DNA from: Klenkia sesuvii
Lineage (GTDB): Bacteria > Actinomycetota > Actinomycetes > Mycobacteriales > Geodermatophilaceae
Direction: 5' to 3'
DNA length: 64,000 nucleotides
Assembly: GCF_037083825.1 (NCBI RefSeq)
Contig: NZ_JBAPLU010000006.1
Location: forward strand, 124,001 to 188,000
The translations under genes were made by a program, and so were the position numbers. The notes below the pieces were generated by a model. The model saw only the letters and a list, made by a program, of their open reading frames with translations, made no database searches and was not told where the DNA came from. This document shows, piece by piece, positions 42,999-52,838 of this stretch; the first letter of the stretch is position 1, and every line of letters begins with the position of its first letter.

Positions 42999-43465
42999 GT
43001 GACGCAGACGCCGGAGCTGGAGCAGGCCCTGCGGGGCGCCGCGCTCCGGGTCACCCGGCCGCGGCTGGCCGTCCTGGGGGCGCTGCGCGAGCACGCGCAC
43101 GCCACCACCGACGAGGTGCTGCGGCTGGTCCGTCGACAGCACCCCGAGGTCTCCCACCAGGCCGTCTACGACGTGCTGCGCGTGCTGACCGGCACCGGCC
43201 TCGTGCGCCGCATCGAGCCGCAGGGCTCGGTCGCCCGCTACGAGGTGCGGGTGGGCGACAACCACCACCACCTGGTCTGCCGCTCGTGCGGCGCCATCGC
43301 CGACGTCGACTGCTCGGTCGGCGCGGCCCCCTGTCTGACCCCGTCGGACAACCGCGGCTTCGTCGTCGACGAGGCCGAGGTCATCTACTGGGGTCTGTGC
43401 CGCGCATGCCACGCGGCACCCACCGTCCTGCCCACCCTCGACAGCCCAGCAGAGAGAGGCACGCG

Positions 43466-43469
<4 letters not shown>
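42999..43469 (+). CDS. furA: Fur family regulator FurA of katG
   Basis: 156-residue Fur-family repressor. The winged helix domain (about 10-80) includes HATTDEVLRLVRRQHPEV and SHQAVYDVLRVLTGTGLV. The dimer/metal domain has HHHLVCRSCGAIADVD and a second cysteine pair in GLCRACHAA, the structural zinc site. FurA represses katG and itself in response to peroxide or iron. GTG 42999 has AGGGTGG close upstream; GTG 42990 is an alternative. The stop overlaps the katG start as ATGA, so furA-katG is one coupled operon. Confidence 0.9.
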
Positions 43470-45733
<2,264 letters not shown>

Positions 45734-45748
45734 GGTGAGCTGAGGGAA

Positions 45749-45775
45749 CGGCCCCCGTGACGTGCGCGGGGGCCG
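45749..45775. terminator. Hairpin after katG
   Basis: Perfect 9-bp stem CGGCCCCCG/CGGGGGCCG with a 9-base loop, 15 bases after the katG stop. A second, larger hairpin follows it. Confidence 0.6.
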
Positions 45776-45782
45776 CACCCGG

Positions 45783-45824
45783 GGCCCCGGGGAGTCCCCA
45801 GCCAGCTGGGAACTCCCTGGGGCC
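45783..45824. terminator. Long 20-bp hairpin between katG and efeU
   Basis: Arms 45783-45802 and 45805-45824 pair over 20 bp with two mismatches and a 2-base turn. A short TCTATT follows. It may be the main katG terminator or a leader structure of the iron operon. Confidence 0.65.
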
Positions 45825-45849
45825 TCTATTCGTACCGCCGGGCTGGGCC

Positions 45850-45868
45850 TAAGGTATGCCTGCCCTCA
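45850..45868. promoter_or_regulatory. IdeR/DtxR-like iron box of efeUOB
   Basis: TAAGGTATGCCTGCCCTCA fits the 19-bp DtxR-type consensus TWAGGTWAGSCTWACCTWA at 15 of 19 positions. It ends about 40 bases before the efeU start, where iron-loaded repressor would block transcription. Confidence 0.6.
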
Positions 45869-45906
45869 GCCGGTCGGCCGGGGGTTCCCGTCCGTCGGAG
45901 GCTGCC

Positions 45907-46770
45907 GTGGGTGCGCTGTTCTTCCCCAGCTACCTGATCGGGCTGCGCGAGGGCCTGGAGATGGTCCTCGTCGTCAGCGTGCTGGTCGCCTACCTGGTCA
46001 AGACCGGCCGCCGCCAGCACCTGCTGCCGGTCTGGGGTGGGGTGGCGGCCGCCGTCGTCCTGTCGATCGGGTTCGGCGCGGTGCTGTCCTACGTCTCGTC
46101 CACCGTGCTCGGTGGGCCGGGTCAGGAGCTCTTCGACGCGATCACCTCCGTGGTCGCCGTCGCGCTCGTCACCTGGATGATCTTCTGGATGCGGCGCACC
46201 GCCCGGCAGCTGTCGGGCGAGCTGCGCGGCAAGCTCGACGACGCCGTGGGCCTCGGGCTCGGCGCCGTGGTGGGCATCGCGTTCGCCTCGGTGGTCCGCG
46301 AGGGCCTCGAGACCACCCTGCTGTTCTTCGCCTCCGCCCAGGGCGCGGTGAGCGCCACCCCGCTGGTCGGGCTGGCCGCCGGGCTCGCCAGCGCCGTCGT
46401 CCTCGGCGGGCTGCTCTACGCCGGTGCCGTGCGCATCGACCTGTCGCGGTTCTTCACCGTCAGCGGGGTCCTGCTGGTGCTCGTGGCCGCCGGCATCTTC
46501 AAGTACGGCGTCCACGACTTCCAGGAGGCCGGCGTCCTGCCCGGCCTGACCACCTACGCCTACGACGCGTCCGCGTGGCTGCAGCCGGGCAGCTGGTACG
46601 GCGCGGTGCTCGACGGCGTGTTCCACATCTCGGCCCAGCCGACCGTGCTCGAGGTCGTGGCCTACCTGGCCTACCTCGTCCCGGTGCTGGTGCTCTTCCT
46701 CCTCCCGGGTCGCTCGGCCCGGACCACCACCCCGTCGAAGACCACGGAGCACGTCGATGCGCACGCGTAG
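45907..46770 (+). CDS. efeU: Iron permease EfeU (FTR1 family)
   Basis: 287-residue membrane permease for ferrous iron oxidised to ferric at the cell surface. The two REGLE motifs that bind iron are visible (LREGLEMVLV near residue 12 and VREGLETTLLFF near 135). Six to seven hydrophobic helices are present. GTG 45907 is preceded by GGAGG and gives the family start VGALFFPSYLIGLREGLE. Reading from ATG 45856 would start inside the iron box and is rejected. The 3' end overlaps efeO by 14 bases. Confidence 0.95.
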   Translation: MGALFFPSYLIGLREGLEMVLVVSVLVAYLVKTGRRQHLLPVWGGVAAAVVLSIGFGAVLSYVSSTVLGGPGQELFDAITSVVAVALVTWMIFWMRRTARQLSGELRGKLDDAVGLGLGAVVGIAFASVVREGLETTLLFFASAQGAVSATPLVGLAAGLASAVVLGGLLYAGAVRIDLSRFFTVSGVLLVLVAAGIFKYGVHDFQEAGVLPGLTTYAYDASAWLQPGSWYGAVLDGVFHISAQPTVLEVVAYLAYLVPVLVLFLLPGRSARTTTPSKTTEHVDAHA

Positions 46771-47902
46771 TACCCGCAGGACCGCCCTCGTCGCGGCTGG
46801 AGCCGCCTCCCTCGCCCTGCTGGCCGCCTGCGGCGGCGGGGCCGACGCCGGCAGCGGCGGGGGTGAGGCCTCCGACGACATCGCGGTGGCCGCCAGCGAC
46901 ACGAGCTGCGAGGTCGACGCCACGGAGCTCGAGGCCGGCACCCACGAGTTCACCGTGACCAACAACGGCAGCTCGATCACCGAGTTCTACGTCTACGCCG
47001 AGGGCGACCGGATCATGGGCGAGGTCGAGAACATCGCGCCCGGGGTGGCCCGCTCGTTGCTGGTGGAGCTGCCGGCCGGGGACTACCAGACCGCGTGCAA
47101 GCCGGGCATGACCGGCGACGGCATCCGCAACGCCCTCACCGTGACCGGTGAGGCCGAACAGCTCTCCGACGACGAGGCGCTGCAGGCCGCGGTCACCGAC
47201 TACACCCGCTACGTGACCAGCCAGGTCACCGCGCTGCAGGAGCAGACCCAGGCCTTCGTCGCCGCGGTGCAGGCCGGCGACGTCGCGCAGGCGCAGGCGC
47301 TCTACCCCGAGACCCGGACGTACTACGAGCGCATCGAGCCCGTGGCCGAGAGCTTCGGCGACCTCGACCCCAAGATCGACGCCCGCGAGAACGACGTGGA
47401 GGAGGGCGACGCCTGGACCGGCTTCCACGTGCTCGAGCGCGACCTGTGGGCCACCGGTGACCTGTCGCAGTCGGGCCCGGTGGCCGACCAGCTCCTGTCC
47501 GACGTCGACGACCTGGCCACCCGGGTGCAGTCGCTCGAGCTGCAGCCCCTGGACCTGGCCAACGGTGCGCTCGGGCTGCTCGACGAGATCGCGAGCAGCA
47601 AGATCACCGGCGAGGAGGACCGCTACTCCCACACCGACCTCTGGGACTTCCAGGCCAACCTCGACGGCTCCCAGGCCGCGATCACCTCGCTGCGCCCGGT
47701 CATCGCCGAGGCCGACCCCGACCTGGCCACCGCGCTCGACGAGGCCTTCGCCGCCACCCAGGCCGAGCTCGCGCAGTTCGCCGCCGGTGACGGGTTCGTG
47801 CTCTACACGGCCCTGACCCCCGCCCAGGTGCAGGGGCTGTCGGACTCGCTCAACGCCCTCGCGGCCCAGGTCAGCCAGGTGCCCGCCGTCGTCGCGGGCT
47901 GA
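46757..47902 (+). CDS. efeO: EfeO, iron-uptake lipoprotein (cupredoxin plus M75 domain)
   Basis: 381-residue lipoprotein with signal MRTRSTRRTALVAAGAA and lipobox LAAC (Cys25). An N-terminal cupredoxin-like domain (about 40-125) is followed by an imelysin/M75-type domain with the HxxE motif in GFHVLERDLW, the metal-binding signature of EfeO. It delivers iron to EfeU outside the membrane. ATG 46757 lies within the end of efeU, so translation is coupled. Seventeen bases separate it from efeB. Confidence 0.95.
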   Translation: MRTRSTRRTALVAAGAASLALLAACGGGADAGSGGGEASDDIAVAASDTSCEVDATELEAGTHEFTVTNNGSSITEFYVYAEGDRIMGEVENIAPGVARSLLVELPAGDYQTACKPGMTGDGIRNALTVTGEAEQLSDDEALQAAVTDYTRYVTSQVTALQEQTQAFVAAVQAGDVAQAQALYPETRTYYERIEPVAESFGDLDPKIDARENDVEEGDAWTGFHVLERDLWATGDLSQSGPVADQLLSDVDDLATRVQSLELQPLDLANGALGLLDEIASSKITGEEDRYSHTDLWDFQANLDGSQAAITSLRPVIAEADPDLATALDEAFAATQAELAQFAAGDGFVLYTALTPAQVQGLSDSLNALAAQVSQVPAVVAG

Positions 47903-47919
47903 TCGGGGACAGTGGGGTC

Positions 47920-49161
47920 ATGAAGCTCTCCCGACGCGACTTCTTCGGCGCGGCCGGCGTCGGCGCGGCCGGTGTCGTCGCCCTCGGAGCCGGTGGCGTC
48001 GCGGCCGGCCGAGCGGCGTCGGCGGTCGAGGGCGGCGCCGCGGCCGGGTCGACCACCGGTGGGGCGGTGCCCTTCGAGGGCACCCACCAGGCGGGCATCA
48101 CCACCCCGGCCCAGGACCGGCTGCACTTCGTCGCCTTCGACGTCACCACCGACGACCGCGCGACCCTGGTGCGGATGCTGCAGGCCTGGACCGAGGCGGC
48201 CCGCCGGATGACCCGCGGTGAGGACGCCGGCCCGGTCGGCGCGGTGACCGGCAACGAGTACGCCCCGCCGGACGACACCGGCGAGGCCATCGGCCTGCCC
48301 CCGGCCGGGTTGACGCTGACCATCGGGTTCGGACCCACGCTCTTCCGCACCGCCGACGGCGTCGACCGGTTCGGCCTGGCCGACCGGCAGCCGGCCGAGC
48401 TGGTCGAGCTGCCCGCCTTCGCCGGTGAGGAGCTGCGGCCGGAGATCAGCGGCGGTGACCTCTGCGTCCAGGCGTGCGCCGACGACCCGCAGGTCGCCGT
48501 CCACGCGGTGCGCAACCTGGCCCGCATCGGCCAGGGGGTGGTCGGCGTCCGGTGGTCGCAGCTGGGGTTCGGCCGGACGTCGTCGACGACGTCGGACCAG
48601 TCCACCCCGCGCAACCTGTTCGGGTTCAAGGACGGCACCGACAACCTCAAGGCCGACCAGCCGCAGGCGCTCGACCGGTTCGTCTGGGTCTCGGGCACCG
48701 GTACCTGGATGGACGGCGGTTCCTACCTGGTGAGCCGCCGCATCCGCATGCTGATCGAGGTCTGGGACCGGCAGAACCTGCGCGACCAGCAGGACACCAT
48801 CGGCCGCACCAAGGGCAGCGGTGCCCCGATCGGCGCCACCGAGGAGTTCGACCCCGTCGACCTGGGCGCGCTGCCGCCGACCTCACACGTGGCCCTGGCC
48901 CACCCCAGCAACGCCGGGACGGCGATCCTGCGGCGCGGGTACAGCTTCGTCGACGGGTCCGACGGGCTGGGGCGGCTGGACGCCGGGCTGTTCTTCCTCT
49001 GCTACCAGTCCGACCCGGCCACCGGGTTCGTGCAGGTGCAGCGCAACCTGCGCACCGACAAGATGAATGAGTACGTCAAGCACACGTCCTCAGGGGTCTT
49101 CGCCTGCCCGCCGGGCCTGTCCGGCCCCGACGACTGGTGGGGCTCGGGCCTGTTCGCCTGA
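47920..49161 (+). CDS. efeB: EfeB, Tat-exported Dyp-type peroxidase
   Basis: 413-residue heme peroxidase that oxidises ferrous iron or releases iron from heme for EfeU. The twin-arginine signal MKLSRRDFFGAAGVG with a hydrophobic stretch shows export by the Tat pathway. The distal GFKDGTDN motif (GxxDG) carries the catalytic Asp. A conserved Arg region (YSFVDGSDGL) follows. ATG 47920 follows GGGG. The third gene of efeUOB; the stop overlaps the start of an orphan Imm5-like gene (TGATG). Confidence 0.95.
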   Translation: MKLSRRDFFGAAGVGAAGVVALGAGGVAAGRAASAVEGGAAAGSTTGGAVPFEGTHQAGITTPAQDRLHFVAFDVTTDDRATLVRMLQAWTEAARRMTRGEDAGPVGAVTGNEYAPPDDTGEAIGLPPAGLTLTIGFGPTLFRTADGVDRFGLADRQPAELVELPAFAGEELRPEISGGDLCVQACADDPQVAVHAVRNLARIGQGVVGVRWSQLGFGRTSSTTSDQSTPRNLFGFKDGTDNLKADQPQALDRFVWVSGTGTWMDGGSYLVSRRIRMLIEVWDRQNLRDQQDTIGRTKGSGAPIGATEEFDPVDLGALPPTSHVALAHPSNAGTAILRRGYSFVDGSDGLGRLDAGLFFLCYQSDPATGFVQVQRNLRTDKMNEYVKHTSSGVFACPPGLSGPDDWWGSGLFA

Positions 49162-49676
49162 TGGTCGCCGCCGTGGACCTGACCCTGGACGACATCCGGG
49201 CGGTGGTGGCGTTCGCCGCCGACTGCGCCGACCTCGTGCTGCCCGGGTTCGAGGACGCGGTGCCCGACGACGTCCGACCGCGGGAGGCGCTCGCCGCGGC
49301 GCGGACGTTCGCCGGGGGCGGCCCGCGCACCGTTGCGCAGCGGACGGCGGCCTTCGCCGCCCACCGGGCCGCGGAGGCGGCCCCCACCGAGGTCGCCCGG
49401 CTCGGCGCGCAGGCGTGCGGAGACGCAGCGGCCGCGGCCTACCTGCACCCCCTCGCGCAGGCGACCCAGGTGGGGCACGTCCTGCGGTCGGCTGCGTGCG
49501 CAGCGCGGGTGGCCGAGCTGACCGGCTCGGGTGCCGGGGTCGCGGACCTGGCCGGGCGCGCGGGCCCCCGGGTGCGTGCGGTGCTGCTGCGCTACCCGGC
49601 CGCACCGGGCGGGCGGTCGCGGCCGGCCCGGCTCGTGGCCGAGTTGGACGCAGCGGTCCGGGGCCTGCCCGGCTGA
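49161..49676 (+). CDS. Imm5-like putative immunity protein (orphan)
   Basis: 171-residue helical protein. The pattern LTLDDIRAVVAFAADCADLV, LPGFEDAVPDDVRPREAL and alanine-rich helices with TQVGHVLRSAACAARVAEL is like the Imm5-type family of immunity proteins of polymorphic-toxin systems. No toxin gene is beside it. It starts ATG 49161, overlapping the efeB stop (TGATG), so it may be co-expressed with efeB. An immunity role here is inference, and the family is also annotated simply as hypothetical. Confidence 0.6.
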   Translation: MVAAVDLTLDDIRAVVAFAADCADLVLPGFEDAVPDDVRPREALAAARTFAGGGPRTVAQRTAAFAAHRAAEAAPTEVARLGAQACGDAAAAAYLHPLAQATQVGHVLRSAACAARVAELTGSGAGVADLAGRAGPRVRAVLLRYPAAPGGRSRPARLVAELDAAVRGLPG

Positions 49677-49787
49677 CCGATGTCGCCGGGCAGGCGTTCT
49701 AGGAGTGCACCGCTGGTCGGACGCCCCACCAGCCGGGGACGGCGATCGGTGGCGTCGGAGTTCCTCCGCCTGACAGGTGGTCCCCGT

Positions 49788-49803
49788 GTAGGTACGTAGG
49801 TAC
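49788..49803 (+). promoter_or_regulatory. Tandem 8-bp repeat, candidate toxin-antitoxin operator
   Basis: GTAGGTAC is present twice in tandem, immediately before a ribosome site (GGGAGG) and the Phd start. GTAC within each unit is palindromic. Phd-type antitoxins bind such repeats to repress their own operon. Confidence 0.55.
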
Positions 49804-49818
49804 TGATCGGGAGGTGTC

Positions 49819-50057
49819 ATGGCGATCATCACGGCTCGAGAGTTCAACCAGGACGTCAGCGCCGCCAAGCGCGCCGCTGGTCGTGCGCCGGTGGTCATCA
49901 CCGACCGTGGCCGGCCGTCGCACGTGCTGCTGTCCATCGAGACCTACGAGCAGTTGTGGGCGGCGGGCGGGACATCGTCGACCTGCTGAGCGCGGACGAC
50001 GACGTCGACCTCGAGCCGGGCCGGGCCACCATCGACCTCAGGGTCCCCGACCTGTGA
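49819..50057 (+). pseudogene. Phd/YefM-family antitoxin, frameshifted
   Basis: From ATG 49819 the frame reads MAIITAREFNQDVSAAKRAA, then APVVITDRGRPSHVLLSIE and ends early at 49989 (56 codons, tail AAGGTSSTC). The next frame continues as GGRDIVDLLSADDDVDLEPG and ends at 50057, the normal antitoxin tail that binds the toxin. Restoring one G in the G-run near 49970 joins them. So the DNA-binding half is intact, but the toxin-binding tail is lost unless the base is a sequencing error. GGGAGG is the ribosome site. Confidence 0.7.
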
Positions 50058-50480
50058 CCTACCTGCTGGACACGGACGTCGTCGGCGAACTGCGCAAAGT
50101 CGACCCGGCGCATGGACGCCCGGGTGCAGGCGTGGGCGCGCGGGCAGGTGGCGCACAACCTCTTCATCAGCGCGATCACCGTGCTCGGGGTCGAGATCGG
50201 CGTGGAGCGGGTCGCACGCCGGGACCCGGACCGGGGAGCTGTGCTGCGCCGGTGGCTGGAGGACGGACTGCTGCCGGCGTTCGGCGGGCGCGTGCTGCCG
50301 GTCGACGTGCCGGTCGTCCGACGCGCCGCCTCGATGCGCGTCCCCGATCCACGGCCGGAGCGGGACGCCCTCATCGCGGCGACGGCTGCCGTGGCGGACT
50401 TCGTGGTGGTCACCCGCAACACGGCCGACTTCGCCCCGCTAGGGGTGCCCCTTCTCGATCCCTGGGCGGCGGGTTCCTGA
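50054..50480 (+). pseudogene. VapC-like PIN-domain toxin, frameshifted
   Basis: GTG 50054 overlaps the antitoxin tail stop (GTGA) and starts VTYLLDTDVVGELRKVDPA, the N-terminal PIN strand with the first catalytic Asp. Near 50107 the frame breaks; the rest follows in another frame (MDARVQAWARGQVAHNLFIS to NTADFAPLGVPLLDPW) with the other acidic residues, for example PERDALIAA. Removing one base would restore a ~140-residue PIN RNase. Restart at ATG 50112 would lack the first Asp. Confidence 0.7.
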
Positions 50481-50524
50481 CACCGGATCGCCGCGGCTGC
50501 CTCGGCCAGGCACCATGGTCGCCG

Positions 50525-52174
50525 ATGTCCACGGCGATGCAGGTCCTCGGTGGTCGGTACGAGCTGCGCTCCCGTGTGGGCTCCGGCGGCATGGGCCAGG
50601 TGTGGCGCGGCCACGACCAGCGGCTGGGCCGGCCGGTCGCCGTGAAGGTGCTGCGCAGCGAGTACGCGGGCGAGTCCGAGTTCCTCGGCCGCTTCCGGGC
50701 CGAGGCCCGGCACGCCGCGCTGCTGGCCCACCGCAACGTGGTCGCGGTGTACGACTACGGGGAGACCACCGCCGCCGACGGCGAGGCCCTGGCCTACCTG
50801 GTGATGGAGCTGGTGCTCGGCGAGTCGCTGGCCGCCGTGCGCCGGCGGCTGGGGGCACTGCCGCCGGAGCAGGTGGTCGAGGTGGTGGCCCAGGCCGCCG
50901 CCGGGCTGGGTGCGGCGCACGAGATGGGGGTCGTGCACCGCGACGTGAAGCCGGCGAACCTGCTGCTGCGGCCCGACGGGTCGGTCGCGGTCACCGACTT
51001 CGGCATCTCGTGGTCGGCCGAGAGCGTCGCGCTCACCCGCACCGGGCAGGTCATCGGCACCGCGCACTACCTGTCGCCGGAGCAGGCGCGCGGCGAGGCG
51101 GCCACCCCCGCCAGCGACGTCTACGCGCTCGGCATGGTCGCCTACGAGCTGCTCGCCGGCCGTCGCGCCTTCGAGGGCGCCAGCTCGGTCGCGGTGGCGC
51201 TGCGCCAGATCCGGGACGAACCCGAGCAGCTCCCGGACTCCGTACCGGCGCCGGTGCGCGAGCTGGTGGCCGCGATGCTGGTCAAGGACGCCGCCGCGCG
51301 GCTGCCCGACGGGGACGCCGTGGTCGCCGCGGCGGCCCGGGCCCGTCCCGGCGCCGGCGAGGAACCCACCGAGCTGCTGGACCTGGTGCCACCGGCCGGG
51401 GTCACCGCGCTGCTCGACCCCGGCCTCGTGCCCACCACCGCCGCCGGGGCCGGCGGCGACGGCGCGACGGCCGCCTCGGCCGCCGCGGTCCCCACCGGCT
51501 CGGTGGCCACGGCGGGGACGGCGACCACGGGTGCGACCCGGCGTCGGCGAGGGCTGGTGCCGGCCGGCGTCCTCGCCGCGCTGCTGCTGGTGGGTGGCGG
51601 TACGGCGGCGCTGCTGGGGCTCGGCGGCTCCACCGCGCCCGGGGGCGCCACGGCCTCGGCCGCCACCAGCGGCTCGGCGAGCGGCTCGACCGAGGGGGTG
51701 GCGACCCCCGCTCCCGTCGTCCTCGACGGCGCGGACTACGTGGGCCGCCCGCTCGAGGAGGTGACCGCGGAGCTGACCGCGCTCGGGCTCGCGGTGGTCC
51801 CCGAGGAGGTCGTCGGCGACGGGACCGGCGCCGGGCTGGTGACCGCGGTGGACCCCACCGGTACGCCACTGACCGCCGGCAGCTCGGTCACCGTGCGCTA
51901 CGCCTCGGCCGCCGTCCCCACGACCGAGGCGCCGACCGAGGCTCCGACCGAGGCTCCGGCGCAGCCACCGGCGCCGGTGACCCAGGTCAACACCGTGGCC
52001 CCGGCGCCGCAGGCGCCCGCGCCGACCGCGGTCGAGCCCCCGGCGGGACCCGGACCGCGACCGGGCACCGGGAACGGCGGCGGCAACCCGGGCAACGGGA
52101 ACGGCAACGGCAACGGCAACGCGGGGAACGGCAACGCCGGCGGGAACGGGAACGGCCGGGGCGGCCCGGGCTGA
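50525..52174 (+). CDS. Membrane Ser/Thr protein kinase with PASTA domain and Asn-Gly-rich tail
   Basis: 549-residue kinase related to PknB but not part of the origin cluster. The kinase domain (about 8-270) has GSGGMGQVW, the lysine in VAVKVLRSEY, HRDVKPANL, DFGISW and GTAHYLSPEQ. A membrane helix lies near 340-365 (GVLAALLLVGGGTAALLGLG). Outside, one PASTA-like repeat (DYVGRPLEEVTAELTALGLA) is followed by APTEAPTEA repeats and an Asn-Gly-rich tail that makes the DNA repetitive at 52070-52165. ATG 50525 gives MSTAMQVLGGRYEL. It follows the broken toxin module; target unknown. Confidence 0.88.
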   Translation: MSTAMQVLGGRYELRSRVGSGGMGQVWRGHDQRLGRPVAVKVLRSEYAGESEFLGRFRAEARHAALLAHRNVVAVYDYGETTAADGEALAYLVMELVLGESLAAVRRRLGALPPEQVVEVVAQAAAGLGAAHEMGVVHRDVKPANLLLRPDGSVAVTDFGISWSAESVALTRTGQVIGTAHYLSPEQARGEAATPASDVYALGMVAYELLAGRRAFEGASSVAVALRQIRDEPEQLPDSVPAPVRELVAAMLVKDAAARLPDGDAVVAAAARARPGAGEEPTELLDLVPPAGVTALLDPGLVPTTAAGAGGDGATAASAAAVPTGSVATAGTATTGATRRRRGLVPAGVLAALLLVGGGTAALLGLGGSTAPGGATASAATSGSASGSTEGVATPAPVVLDGADYVGRPLEEVTAELTALGLAVVPEEVVGDGTGAGLVTAVDPTGTPLTAGSSVTVRYASAAVPTTEAPTEAPTEAPAQPPAPVTQVNTVAPAPQAPAPTAVEPPAGPGPRPGTGNGGGNPGNGNGNGNGNAGNGNAGGNGNGRGGPG

Positions 52175-52186
52175 GCGACCTGCGCG

Positions 52187-52804
52187 TCAGGAGGCTCGGC
52201 GGCGCGCCAGCCAGACGCCGCCGGCCAGCAGCACGGTGGCCAGGGTCAGCACGAACCCCCGGTTGCTGGCCGCCGCGCCGGTGAACACGACCACCAGCAC
52301 CCAGAACAGGCCGACCCCGGCGGCGCCGGCGGCACCCAGCTGCCAGGCCTGGGTGCGGTCCAGACCCCCGCGGCTGGGGACGTGCGGGACCAGGGCGAGC
52401 AGCCCGGCCAGCGTGGCGAAGACCGCCCACGCGGGGAGGGCGGTCCACGCGGAGGCGGCACCGGAGACTGGGGCCAGCGACAGCCCGAGGAGCAGGAGCA
52501 CGAGCCCGACCACGCCGACCACGCTCGCGGTGAGGGCGGCCCGGTCGGCGGTGCTGCGGTCCCGCGGACCGCGCGGGCCCCGTGGCCGCGCGCCCACGCG
52601 CGGGCCGGTCGAGACCTCCGGGCCCGGCAGCGGCGGCGGGGCCGGGAAGGCGCCCTCCATCGGCCCGGTCGGCTGCGGCGGGTACGCCGGGTCGTAGGCC
52701 GGCTCGGTGGCGTGCGGCGGGTGGGCCGGGTCGTACGGCGGCTCCGGCTGGCGGCCGGGGACGTTCTCGGCCGAGGGCTGCGGGGGGTACGGCGGCTGGC
52801 TCAC
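52187..52804 (-). CDS. Proline-rich membrane protein, four helices
   Basis: 205-residue protein. The N-terminal ~90 residues are rich in Pro/Tyr (VSQPPYPPQPSAENVPG, YDPAYPPQP) and probably disordered in the cytoplasm. The C-terminal half has four hydrophobic helices (ALTASVVGVVGLVLLLLGLS, LPAWAVFATLAGLLALV, LGAAGAAGVGLFWVLVVVFT, VLTLATVLLAGGVWLA). GTG 52804 is a likely start. I do not recognise a family beyond actinobacterial Pro-rich membrane proteins. It is divergent from cinA. Confidence 0.65.
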   Translation of the reverse strand: MSQPPYPPQPSAENVPGRQPEPPYDPAHPPHATEPAYDPAYPPQPTGPMEGAFPAPPPLPGPEVSTGPRVGARPRGPRGPRDRSTADRAALTASVVGVVGLVLLLLGLSLAPVSGAASAWTALPAWAVFATLAGLLALVPHVPSRGGLDRTQAWQLGAAGAAGVGLFWVLVVVFTGAAASNRGFVLTLATVLLAGGVWLARRRAS

Positions 52805-52838
52805 GCGGGCCACCGTAGCGGCGCCTACTGTCGGATCC

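Noticed and set aside
52070..52165. Short tandem repeats that could look like a CRISPR or minisatellite
   Set aside because: They are codons of the Asn-Gly tail of the kinase, in frame, with no constant repeat-spacer pattern.
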